Shown: positions 19,001 through 25,182 of the stretch, one piece after another
Position numbering within the stretch: the first letter of the stretch is position 1
How the letters are laid out: each line of letters starts with the position of its first letter
Origin: Verrucomicrobiales bacterium
GTDB taxonomy: Bacteria; Verrucomicrobiota; Verrucomicrobiia; Limisphaerales; J093
DNA length: 64,000 nucleotides
Assembly: GCA_024233215.1 (NCBI GenBank)
Contig: JACKPW010000005.1
Span: forward strand, 62,001 to 126,000
Direction: 5' to 3'
Made by a program: the position numbers and the translations under genes
Notes under the pieces: model-generated
What the model saw: only the letters and a program-made list of their open reading frames with translations
Told to the model about the DNA's origin: nothing
The model's database searches: none

Positions 19001-21793
19001 CACCTGGGAGCGACCCGCGAGAACGCCCGTCGCAGTCACACCAGCGCCACCGGAGATCCGGATCAGCCTTCCGTGCGCCATTGGGGGGCGGATCACTGGG
19101 CCTGCCGTACCGGCCAGGGCGCCTTTCTAAACTGGGTCGTCGGGAATGCCATCCTGCCGGCCACCGATCCCGATCCGGACCACGAGGGGATCCAGAAGAT
19201 CGATCGCACCACGGTCCCCGAACTGGAGGAACTGGTCGCGCTGTCGGCTGATCTGCAGACGGCCCTGGACAATGCCGAGGGCGGTCTCACGCCGTTGGGG
19301 ATTCCCGAGGGAGGGCTGGTCTTCGACATCAATCCCACGCTGATCGGGAAGGACGACGGCAGTCACTTCGAGCAGATCTACCAGCGCGCCACCAGTGCCC
19401 TCAACAACGCCGTGGCCTCCTTCGACGATGCCAAGAACGTCACCGCCATGATGCGTGCCGAACAGGACTCACTCACGGACTTCCGCTCCGTGGTGGCGCG
19501 CCAGGAGGTCGTCTTCAACAATCAACTGGTGGAACTCTATGGCACGCCCTACCCCGATGACATGGGGCCAGGCCAGCTGTACGAACAGGGATACAGCGGG
19601 CCGGACCTGGTCCACTATATGTATGTGGAGACTCCGGAGTATGCGTTCCCCGAGCTGTGGAGCTATACAAATGGCAACGACTTTCTCATCGACGTGCAGG
19701 ACCTTCCGGATGACTGGCCGACCCTGCTGTATCAGAACTTCCAGGCGGACAACGACGATGAAAACGGGGACATCGAAATCTGGCTGTACCCGGCGATCGA
19801 TGACGACGGTGAGGATGATCGCACGCCGGATGTGGACTTTGTGGAGTTCCACATCGGCGACCATGGGTTCATGGAGAAGCCGGACGACTGGGACAGTCGT
19901 CGGGCCTCGCCCGGTCAGATCCAGCAGGCCATCTCGGATTACATCATGGCGCACACGCGTCTGCGGCAGGCCTTGAACGATTCCGCGGGGGCCAAGAACG
20001 ACCTGGACAAGGCGATCAAGCACTTCGAGGACTACGTGGAGCGATCCACTGATGCCTGGGAGATGAAGCAGGCGATGCTGGAACTCGACGAAAGCATGCA
20101 GTGGGTGCGCTTTGCCTATGATGTTTTCGAAAAGTACAAGGACTCCATCACCGAGGACATCCGGTTTGCCTCCGATTACTCCGCGGAGGCCCTGCCGGGC
20201 ATGATGATCGTGGGGGTGGCCAGCGGGGGTGACCTGACGTCGGCGGGGCGCAGTGCGATTGAGATGGCGGGCTACACCACCACCACCGTCATCAAGAAGG
20301 CTTCCCTCATCCGATACACCGTGGTGAACGCATTGGAGAAGGCGAACGAGACCATCAAGCGCAACCTCCAGTTCTACGGCGTGGAACCGATCGAGTGGGA
20401 ACTCGAGCTGAAGGAAAAGCTGCTTGCGCTGGGGAACCAGCTCTCGACGGCCCAGGGACATCTCTGGACCATCAACGAGCGCCTGCGACAACTGGACGAT
20501 GCCTCGCGCAAGAAGGATGCCTTGGTGGCGCAGGGCGAGCGCATCCAGCAGGAACGTCAGGTGTTTCGCCAACGGGCAGCCGCGATCATTCAGGGCTATC
20601 GGACCCGTGATGCCGGTTTCCGCATCTTTCGGAACGAAAAGCTGGAGCGCTACAAGACGTTGTTCGACCTTGCCGCCCGCTACGCGCTGCTGGCGGCCAA
20701 CGTGTACGATTACGAGACCGGCTTGCTGAACACGGATTCCGGGAAGGAATTCCTCAACCGGATCGTCAGTGGCCGCGCCTTGGGCGTGGTCCGTAACGGG
20801 CAACCCCAGTATGCCGGAAGTGACACCGGTGATCCCGGCTTGTCCAGCGCGCTGGCGGAGATGAAGGCGGACTGGGATGTGCTCCGCGGTCGGCTGGGAT
20901 TCACGAGCCCGGATGCCTATGGCACCACGGTGTCCCTCCGGAGCGAGGCATTCCGAATCCTGCCCACCACTGATGGCGACGCGAACTGGACGGACCTGCT
21001 GCACGCCGCCCGCATGGGGAACATCCTGGATGACACGGACGTGCGCCGTTATTGCCTGCAGATCGATGACGGGAGCGGTCTGCCGGTGCCCGGCCTTGTG
21101 GTGACCTTTTCCACGACCATCGCCGACGGACACAACCTGTTTGGCAAGAACCTCGCCTCGGGGGATCACGCCTTCAGTCCCAGTTCGTTCGCGACCAAGG
21201 TGTTCGCCGTGGGGGTGGCACTTGAGGGTTATCGTGGCATGGAGGATCCGGAGGCCAACAGCAGTGCGGTGGACCATGCAGGTGGGGAATCCCCTGCGGA
21301 TCCTTCCTTCCCGTTTCTGGACCCGTTGGCTCTCTCCGCCACTCCGTACGTGTATCTGATTGCGGTGGGGGAGGATTCGATGCGCAGCCCGCCGCTGGGG
21401 GACACGAGTGCCACCCGAACCTGGCGCGTGGCCGATCTGGCCATACCGATGCCCTTCAACATCGGGGCGTCGGAGTACTCCACCCAGCCGTTGTGGCTCT
21501 CCTCGGATTCGCTCTCGGAACCGCTCTTTGCCATTCGCAAGCACCAGGCGTTTCGACCGGTCTCAACCGCTGAGATGTTTGACGACAGCGTCTATAGCGG
21601 CACGGGAGCGCTGGTCCGGTCGCAGTTCACCAACAATCGCCTGATCGGGCGCTCGGTCTGGAACAGCCAGTGGAAGCTGATCATCCCGGGCCGGACGCTG
21701 TTGAACGATGCGAACGAGGGTCTGGACCGGTTCCTCCAGACGGTGACGGACATCAAACTGCATTTCGTGACGTACTCCTATGCCGGCAACTGA
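13094..21793 (+). CDS. Giant exported protein (2899 aa) with lectin-like, Ig-like and Tc-toxin-A-like C-terminal regions
   Basis: Signal peptide: MRFFPLSLLVLVGFLSAPGA. Approximate layout: an unrecognised N-terminal half with beta-rich sequence; an L-type-lectin/concanavalin-like domain at about 580-790 (GTLRLTDAISSQSGDYVLDD, DGFSFNFG, LAVSFDSYDNG, HWIDDLAIVV); a putative-Ig (He_PIG-like) domain at about 1140-1215 (FRYTVHVSRRAENLTLSGTD, LPTWMH, LVGIPSAS); a helical region with AYGHYLTALKGYYSLLM near 1900; and a long predicted coiled-coil stretch at about 2275-2545 (including NDLDKAIKHFEDYVE and LGNQLSTAQGHLWTINERLR). The C-terminus ends in segments reminiscent of TcA toxin subunits: LFDLAARYALLAANVYDYET, then WKLIIPGRTLL and LQTVTDIKLHFVTYSYAG. 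Unlike typical TcA it carries a Sec signal. It is probably the structural core of the surface assembly encoded around it. The TcA relation is inferred by eye and needs a profile search. Confidence 0.8.
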   Translation: MRFFPLSLLVLVGFLSAPGAGGATAALPLELRQNSTHYNLQSQRGVPLSTTAGNPAGSDGRAPTVEAQQLDGLTTTPPTAGQFGGLLNLGGTVGLTHDDWQTAGDSSELEDGNVPFSGELAEQMKLPIARSGGEVALVLRRAQIGAPFLSRQVSFSFGAIVEVPETDEDGVLLQDVNKEKYWFAEPYTTDDHNGHGYYWSINARKVFAVQPGPLFITWKKAQPYTDATFPAGYENPGGPPSSVTEGSFKYLLYTKRYVVSGSAVKPPRKIYWTERGFRRLGKPVSVPPARVGAIHVVYNNNFPETVDAEHAEPGDSYPTDGTDETPMPELRTLWYDVAQENIFAYNRQGRVFVELLGDARPDGQSREHLGFEIVDVFKQPTPGDVRVELGERIVPPPPGDLEALTPEPILQSGTSFAYRHQPDDFENPGYYATQETRNLNDYLVHWMESGEQGLYWPALLGRYEIIWPTDVSRYSHYVRPPATTEDEARETAVVLSTENVPVIEYQDALDRPRAKLTEDLKFFTWLDEAHAAHRTLLRFTSGDAVAFERVFSWLDTAVSHPNSSLRSFYSDFSIPPAGATASGTARVGSGTLRLTDAISSQSGDYVLDDFNAGDPVQSFKATFMVSINGTLATAADGFSFNFGTVTPPLGEEGTGDGLAVSFDSYDNGSGDVAPTIMIRRNGTIKAAVQMGESRNPTPEPAYVLPNPTDPATGTPMTIATGDQFVPVEIELLANGRMDVWYKNVKVLAGIATGYTARTGRFSLAARTGGQYYAHWIDDLAIVVNHDNGLGDSPLAGSVATDLDAWIANTTFYWPDNSVRPRTVRATVEVGQRINAPAGEPGATGDYVAGHIDRQSGTSYDPTAYIDPFEAGFAEAAAGAIIPVNAIPGNNLLEVWWFRPSTDRAGLNAGNGELGFHSAFWPSAVGYYTLQWPVDPDEIVLASNAGSGALSSLEAKGSIYRQNDPTLDGYNPNEEHAILSGGSAWATRDDLNITGGEDYSSDPYVLVRYTASDGRPGMTPFHVVREDAARGWVFDYITPAGRLLQAPMPLPLLGKPIEGTGDDAFSLNTEPTPGVGEGDLPVNWDEARDAVGPQAHYPRFTWEDRHHDFWVYRGPHAGLPDLEAGTYDPDTDTFGDLPAATAVVNEAFRYTVHVSRRAENLTLSGTDLPTWMHVEGMSLVGIPSASLAETGFALKVYDLYSGEQVDLLLALQVVDSGVVQTQEPLALVCDNPYTGTSVVYTTRPPYLAVSPAPANSFTMRFYYQTDPAFDWPGMDNPPPAGSNVPYLRPIDSSTGEYVGDAASKETESLQVVYRPVWPVADPSDSSKPLPVLSFSSTLTTPRNGLPGVRGMLTANLLYQQAIAADMDAASPAVVLHDPTREKASGLHDHDLSELPGGVHKIAYQGRWYFPNLPPHLVERVFYDPVRGSEGSLVLRGEFVDEVLGESYLLLNVLRGSDLAAVKELCPTGDPDKSDWDALVDDLATDVETFRESPTTPGTYEPDPDLTVAAGVGELAFVTSANTAVNSYALSATGPGEGYVTLVESGGTAFTQPGDPVALHVFKVGGDLYRGELKVILADNPMSEQVTLQHTADLAGRFDEFDYEWKIAAPVDGLPPDADADMSNYQALAAGADQPRYTLGGAGVRTLGDNYLVMRYRPTVATHPRCNEWSEWTEPALAEGWIKRVLAGINPFNQRIRDLFNNRVNTDVSMLTQAGTRWEGDVALNLDNINEHGLIEIYETVLRRGRALSIEAGYNYGPANDALLLAAGYLHDLYMMVGDEAWADAANPTIGIGTADHTYGDMATALFAFKGQEPSLLEEELALLRGRDDILLPGVEVAPVYNRLVWNYTRGIDSGEVIYALNYNIQEDPSLEPDGVIDAADAARMFPQGHGDAYGHYLTALKGYYSLLMNASFDWVPRIEAVNVLGKAVSVDYLDERKFAEAAVAVGRAGQQVFDLTWRRDYRPESTSGWEHLGATRENARRSHTSATGDPDQPSVRHWGADHWACRTGQGAFLNWVVGNAILPATDPDPDHEGIQKIDRTTVPELEELVALSADLQTALDNAEGGLTPLGIPEGGLVFDINPTLIGKDDGSHFEQIYQRATSALNNAVASFDDAKNVTAMMRAEQDSLTDFRSVVARQEVVFNNQLVELYGTPYPDDMGPGQLYEQGYSGPDLVHYMYVETPEYAFPELWSYTNGNDFLIDVQDLPDDWPTLLYQNFQADNDDENGDIEIWLYPAIDDDGEDDRTPDVDFVEFHIGDHGFMEKPDDWDSRRASPGQIQQAISDYIMAHTRLRQALNDSAGAKNDLDKAIKHFEDYVERSTDAWEMKQAMLELDESMQWVRFAYDVFEKYKDSITEDIRFASDYSAEALPGMMIVGVASGGDLTSAGRSAIEMAGYTTTTVIKKASLIRYTVVNALEKANETIKRNLQFYGVEPIEWELELKEKLLALGNQLSTAQGHLWTINERLRQLDDASRKKDALVAQGERIQQERQVFRQRAAAIIQGYRTRDAGFRIFRNEKLERYKTLFDLAARYALLAANVYDYETGLLNTDSGKEFLNRIVSGRALGVVRNGQPQYAGSDTGDPGLSSALAEMKADWDVLRGRLGFTSPDAYGTTVSLRSEAFRILPTTDGDANWTDLLHAARMGNILDDTDVRRYCLQIDDGSGLPVPGLVVTFSTTIADGHNLFGKNLASGDHAFSPSSFATKVFAVGVALEGYRGMEDPEANSSAVDHAGGESPADPSFPFLDPLALSATPYVYLIAVGEDSMRSPPLGDTSATRTWRVADLAIPMPFNIGASEYSTQPLWLSSDSLSEPLFAIRKHQAFRPVSTAEMFDDSVYSGTGALVRSQFTNNRLIGRSVWNSQWKLIIPGRTLLNDANEGLDRFLQTVTDIKLHFVTYSYAGN

Positions 21794-21808
21794 GCCGGGC
21801 CTGCAACC

Positions 21809-22681
21809 ATGAGACACTGTATGAGCAACCCTCCCGTCCGGCCTTCATGGCGCGCATTGGTCGCCGCCCTGGGATTCGTGTCCCTGCTGGATTCGCCGCC
21901 GGTGCAGGCGTTTCCCCCGGCACCGCATCACACCCTGAGCGGCCTGGTTCGCAACGAATGGGGACAGCCGCTGGTTACCGAGGGCGCGGCGGTGGTGTTG
22001 GAAACGGCCGCCGGCGTCACCCTTCACGCTGCCGTGATCCCAGGGCTTGGCCCGGATTCCAACTACCGCCTGCGCGTGCCCATGGACGCCGGGCTCACGG
22101 CGGACAATTACCGCGCCACCGCACTGCGTCCCCAGGTGTCCTTTCGCATGAAGGTGGTGATCGACGGCGTGGTTTGGCTGCCGATCGAGATGCGGGGCGA
22201 TTTCGCGCAGTTGGGCAAACCGGCCTGCTCGACCCGGCTCGATCTCACCCTGGGCGAGGACAGCGATGGTGACGGACTGCCCGATGCCTGGGAGCGGGCG
22301 CTTAGCGACATGCTCGGGGGGGAACTCAGCCTCGCCGAAATCCACGCGGGGGACGATTCGGATGGCGACGGCATGAGCAACCTCAGCGAGTACCTGGCCG
22401 GGACCTATGCGTTCGATCCCCAGGACGGCTTTCAGATTGACCTGATCGAGGCGGACGATGGTTCGAGTCACATCGAGTTCACCGCCCTGCGTGGCCGGAC
22501 CTACGTGATCGAGGGCTCGCCCGATCTGAAGCAGTGGCGCACCGTGGGTTTTCGTTTGCCGGACGCGGCTCCCACCGATCCGGCGCGGGATCGTTACTAC
22601 GCCCCGGCGGTGCGGCGGATGCGCCTGGATGTGTTGCGCGAGGCTGAGTCGCTGCGGTTCTTCCGGCTGATGGTCCATTGA
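21809..22681 (+). CDS. Secreted protein with calcium-binding DSDGDG loops and a C-terminal FRL module
   Basis: It lies 15 bp after the giant gene. The start is ambiguous between 21809 and 21821 (MSNPPVRPS); both give a signal peptide ending near VQAFP. Residues about 40-150 look like a carboxypeptidase-regulatory or DUF-type beta domain (LSGLVRNEWGQPL). Two thrombospondin-type-3/EF-like calcium loops follow: DSDGDGLPDAWE and DDSDGDGMSNLSEYLAG, a pattern common in Verrucomicrobiota exported proteins. The C-terminal module YVIEGSPDLKQW...LRFFRLMVH matches those in the neighbouring 23332 gene and in the 749 gene. It is probably a surface-associated partner of the giant protein. Confidence 0.8.
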   Translation: MRHCMSNPPVRPSWRALVAALGFVSLLDSPPVQAFPPAPHHTLSGLVRNEWGQPLVTEGAAVVLETAAGVTLHAAVIPGLGPDSNYRLRVPMDAGLTADNYRATALRPQVSFRMKVVIDGVVWLPIEMRGDFAQLGKPACSTRLDLTLGEDSDGDGLPDAWERALSDMLGGELSLAEIHAGDDSDGDGMSNLSEYLAGTYAFDPQDGFQIDLIEADDGSSHIEFTALRGRTYVIEGSPDLKQWRTVGFRLPDAAPTDPARDRYYAPAVRRMRLDVLREAESLRFFRLMVH

Positions 22682-22687
22682 TGCGCG

Positions 22688-23335
22688 ATGGCGATGCCCC
22701 GAATGGCTTCCAGAACCCGACGGCTTCCGAACCTGCCCTGGCTGGCCGGCCTCGGCGGGATGGCCCTGCTGCTGGCGGTCTGGCTGGTGCCGGCGTTGCG
22801 ACCGTCCCACCCTACGTCCCAACCGGCCCCGGTTCCGCGGGAGGCTCTGGTCCTGAACGACGGAGTGTTGCAGCGGCGTGGGGCGAACGAGGCGTTCAGC
22901 GGGGTCATGATCGAGCGCCATCCGAACGGCACGCTGAAATCCCGGTCCGCCGTGGTGGAGGGCCGGTTGGAGGGGCTCTCCGAGGGCTGGTATGCCGACG
23001 GCGGGTTGCAGGTGCGGGAGGGGTTTGTCGCCGGCGTCTCCGATGGCATCCGAACAAAGTGGTTTCCCAACGGTCGCAAGCGGACTGAGGCTGTCATCGT
23101 CCAGGGCAAACTGCACGGGACCTTCCGTCGCTGGCATGAGAACGGGGTAATGGCGGAGGAGGTCGGCATGCGCGACGGCAAACCGCATGGCATCGCGCGA
23201 TCGTGGTATCCCAGCGGCTGGCTGCGATCCCGGGCGGTCACGAATGCGGGGGAGGTGGAAAAGACGGAGTCGTGGCCGGACGGCACGATGCGGGAGGAGG
23301 TTGCCGAACGGGAGGCGGCTGACGCACCCTCATGA
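22688..23335 (+). CDS. Membrane-anchored YwqK/MORN-variant repeat protein
   Basis: 215 residues. One N-terminal membrane segment (about 17-36, LPWLAGLGGMALLLAVWLVP) is followed by four or five repeats of about 22 residues containing HPNGTLKSR, YADGGLQVREG, FPNGRKRTEA, HENGVMAEE and YPSGWLRSR. This is the MORN-variant repeat seen in YwqK-type proteins, some of which are immunity proteins in toxin systems. It may anchor or protect against the exported neighbours, but the sequence does not show which. The start at 22688 is 6 bp after the previous stop, and the stop overlaps the next start (ATGA). Confidence 0.8.
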   Translation: MAMPRMASRTRRLPNLPWLAGLGGMALLLAVWLVPALRPSHPTSQPAPVPREALVLNDGVLQRRGANEAFSGVMIERHPNGTLKSRSAVVEGRLEGLSEGWYADGGLQVREGFVAGVSDGIRTKWFPNGRKRTEAVIVQGKLHGTFRRWHENGVMAEEVGMRDGKPHGIARSWYPSGWLRSRAVTNAGEVEKTESWPDGTMREEVAEREAADAPS

Positions 23336-24141
23336 ATGCTCCGTGTGACGCCATTGCCCGCGAACGGCAGGAAGGGGGTCGCCGGCTCGCCATCGGGGGG
23401 GTCGCCTTGCTCGTTGTCGGGCTGAGTCCTCTCGGTGTGACCGCGGCGGAGCCCGGGTGGCTGGCTCCGACGCAGGACGGCGGTGGCGGCCGGGTGATGG
23501 CATCCGGGGTGAGTGTGGACTCCTCCCTCGGAGGATTGGGGGGAGGACTGTATCTGGCGGTTGCAGATGGCGTGCGCCTGCAGGGCGGTCTTCCGGGGGG
23601 ATTGAACGAACCCCCCGTGGCGGTGGACCAGATCTGGCATCGCGCCCCCGGGCTTGCTGTGAAGCAGCGAGTGAGCCGGTTGTTGGCCGGGGTGGTGGAC
23701 GCCGAAGGGGACGCGCTGGAGTTGGTGGCTTTCGGCCCGCCGCTGCTTCCGGCCAGTCTTCACCTCGATAATGGCTGGTTGGTCTACCAACCACCGGAAG
23801 GCGGCGGGGAGGACCGCTTTCCTTACATGGTCGCAGACACGATGGAAGGACGATCGGTCGGCTGGGTCCACGTGCTTCCTCAGTCAGTCGCACCCGGTCC
23901 GGCGCAGAACCAGTTGGGAACGCCCACGGCGCTTTCCAGTGGTGGATGGCTGCTGCGCTTCCTCGGGATTCCGGGTCGGAGTTACCGGTTGGAGTACACC
24001 GAAGATCTCGGGAGTCCGTGGCAGCCGCTGCCCGGGGTGCCGGATCCCTGGGTGGCTCCCGCTGACGGGTTGCTGGAAGCGGTGGATACGGAGGGGAGCA
24101 CCCCCGCGCGTTACTACCGGGTGCGGCTTTCCGAAGCATAG
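23332..24141 (+). CDS. Exported cadherin-like-domain protein with a C-terminal YYR module
   Basis: The ATG overlaps the previous stop. The N-terminus has a hydrophobic export signal (LAIGGVALLVVGLSPLGVTAA). Residues about 85-175 (NEPPVAVDQIWHRAPG, LLAGVVDAEGDALELVAFG, YQPPEGGGEDRFPYMVAD) follow the cadherin-like tandem-domain pattern (NxPPVA...L...D.DGD.L...Y.P...G.D.F.Y...D). The C-terminus (SYRLEYTEDLGSPWQPL...YYRVRLSEA) is the recurrent module of about 65 residues seen in several exported proteins here. It is a likely structural or adhesive component of the same assembly. Confidence 0.75.
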   Translation: MNAPCDAIARERQEGGRRLAIGGVALLVVGLSPLGVTAAEPGWLAPTQDGGGGRVMASGVSVDSSLGGLGGGLYLAVADGVRLQGGLPGGLNEPPVAVDQIWHRAPGLAVKQRVSRLLAGVVDAEGDALELVAFGPPLLPASLHLDNGWLVYQPPEGGGEDRFPYMVADTMEGRSVGWVHVLPQSVAPGPAQNQLGTPTALSSGGWLLRFLGIPGRSYRLEYTEDLGSPWQPLPGVPDPWVAPADGLLEAVDTEGSTPARYYRVRLSEA

Positions 24142-24147
24142 ACGGTC

Positions 24148-24882
24148 ATGGGAAACGCTGTGCTCAAGATCCTCCGGACGGCCGCTGCGGTTTTGGCGTT
24201 CTCGCTGGCCATGCGGGCGCAGGTCTTCCTCAAGTTCGAGGAAGTGAACCTGCCGGTACCGGACGGCAGCCTCCTGGGGGTCGTGGATTCCCATGAGGTT
24301 TCCGGACTTCCGGACGGGGAGATCGCCTCACTTCAGGTGTGGCTGGAACTCAGCGAGGTGGGCGACGGGGGCTATGCCGGCGACCTGCACATCGCCCTCT
24401 GGCATGACGGCGCGCGGGCGGTCCTGCTCAACCGTCCGGGCCGCACCGCGGCGAATGGCTCGGGCTACAGCGACACCGGCGACATGGACATCACGTTGTC
24501 GGCAATCGCCACCGGCGATCTGCATCTGTACCGCGAGGTCTTGGGGGATTCGGGGACGCCGCTGGTGGGCAGGTTGGAGGGGACCTGGCAGGCCGATGGG
24601 CGTGACACGGATCCGTTGACCGTTTTGGACACCGATGCGCGAACCGCCGGTTTGGGGGTGTTCGAGGGGATGGATCCCAACGGCATCTGGGCTTTGCTCG
24701 CCGTCGATGCCAGCAGCGGTGGCACGGTGCAGCTCGACAGTTGGGGCCTGATGATCACCCCGGTGCCCGAACCGGTGGCGACGGTCCCGGCGATGGCGGT
24801 TGGCCTGGTTCTTTGGGGGTGCGTCCGCAGGCGGCGAACGCGGTGCCGGCCTCCCGTCGGGCCAAATGCCGGCCGGGCATGA
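24148..24882 (+). CDS. P-domain protein with PEP-CTERM sorting signal
   Basis: 244 residues; 6 bp after the preceding stop and the last gene of the run. Signal peptide: AAAVLAFSLAMRAQV. The central region has the proprotein-convertase P-domain pattern (IASLQVWLELSEV, YAGDLHIALWHDG, NPNGIW-like DPNGIWALLAVDASSGG, LDSWGLMI). It ends with VPEPVATVPAMAVGLVLWGC plus RRRR, a PEP-CTERM signal for exosortase-dependent processing, with an unusual extra 15 residues after the basic stretch. That predicts transient membrane anchoring and release or attachment to surface polymer. No exosortase gene is in the window. Confidence 0.8.
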   Translation: MGNAVLKILRTAAAVLAFSLAMRAQVFLKFEEVNLPVPDGSLLGVVDSHEVSGLPDGEIASLQVWLELSEVGDGGYAGDLHIALWHDGARAVLLNRPGRTAANGSGYSDTGDMDITLSAIATGDLHLYREVLGDSGTPLVGRLEGTWQADGRDTDPLTVLDTDARTAGLGVFEGMDPNGIWALLAVDASSGGTVQLDSWGLMITPVPEPVATVPAMAVGLVLWGCVRRRRTRCRPPVGPNAGRA

Positions 24883-24957
24883 TTGCGGGCAGTGGAAGGT
24901 TCGGAGTTCCGCCCTCAGGCGTTTGGGTTGCCTGTGCATCACCACCTGCGAAATCAG

Positions 24958-24998
24958 AATTGACCTGCGCGCTGACAGGCTTACTCTCATTCGTATCG
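24958..24998 (+). promoter_or_regulatory. Possible promoter of the aroF leader
   Basis: TTGACC (24960-24965) resembles a -35 box. Sixteen bases later TACTCT (24982-24987) is a poor -10 match. The rest of the 24883-25182 gap contains the leader and attenuator described separately, and a stretch (24890-24930) with short inverted repeats. Confidence 0.25.
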
Positions 24999-25078
24999 TG
25001 AGTCGTTACGATGGACAGTTCCATGCCCTGTTTACGGGTGGCCGGTTCTATTACTTTAGCCGGCTTGCCTGCGGGTAG
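24998..25078 (+). CDS. Phe/Tyr-rich leader peptide of the DAHP synthase attenuator
   Basis: A 26-residue open frame starts at GTG (24998) and stops at TAG (25076-25078), about 105 bp before aroF. The peptide begins MSRYDGQFHALFTGG and continues RFYYFSRLACG, with seven Phe/Tyr residues. The run TTC TAT TAC TTT (25046-25057) lies in the loop of a 5-bp hairpin (25041-25045 with 25060-25064). This is the pattern of transcription-attenuation leader peptides that sense charged Phe and Tyr tRNAs, the products of the downstream pathway. No strong ribosome-binding site is visible, and an upstream in-frame start is possible. The call rests on codon content plus the downstream hairpins. Confidence 0.65.
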   Translation: MSRYDGQFHALFTGGRFYYFSRLACG

Positions 25079-25147
25079 GACTGCGACGACTCCGAGAACA
25101 AACGAAATCGCAATCCCGCCGCAGGTCGCTCCGCCTGCGGTTTTTTT
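25060..25147 (+). promoter_or_regulatory. Attenuator: antiterminator/terminator switch of aroF
   Basis: Three segments compete. CCTGCGG at 25068-25074 (overlapping the end of the leader peptide) is the exact complement of CCGCAGG at 25119-25125, which is also the exact complement of CCTGCGG at 25134-25140. The 25119-25140 hairpin is followed at once by seven T residues (25141-25147), giving a terminator. A ribosome stalled on the Phe/Tyr codons (25046-25057) would leave 25068-25074 free to form the antiterminator; a ribosome reaching the stop codon would cover it and let the terminator form. This predicts induction of aroF under Phe/Tyr starvation. Confidence 0.7.
25119..25147 (+). terminator. 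Intrinsic terminator of the attenuator
   Basis: A 7-bp perfect stem (CCGCAGG/CCTGCGG), an 8-nt loop (TCGCTCCG) and a T7 tract, 35 bp before the DAHP synthase start. It is the clearest rho-independent terminator seen in the window. Confidence 0.85.
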
Positions 25148-25182
25148 GTGCGCCGGCGGCCCGTGGCAACCCAGAGATAACC

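Noticed and set aside
16088..19096. 1002-residue antisense frame inside the giant gene
   Set aside because: Arg/His/Gly-rich shadow of the giant protein; no motif and no start context.
13094..21793. Complete Tc toxin complex
   Set aside because: Only a TcA-like C-terminus is suspected; no TcB or TcC (Rhs/SpvB-type) gene is present, so a toxin complex cannot be claimed.
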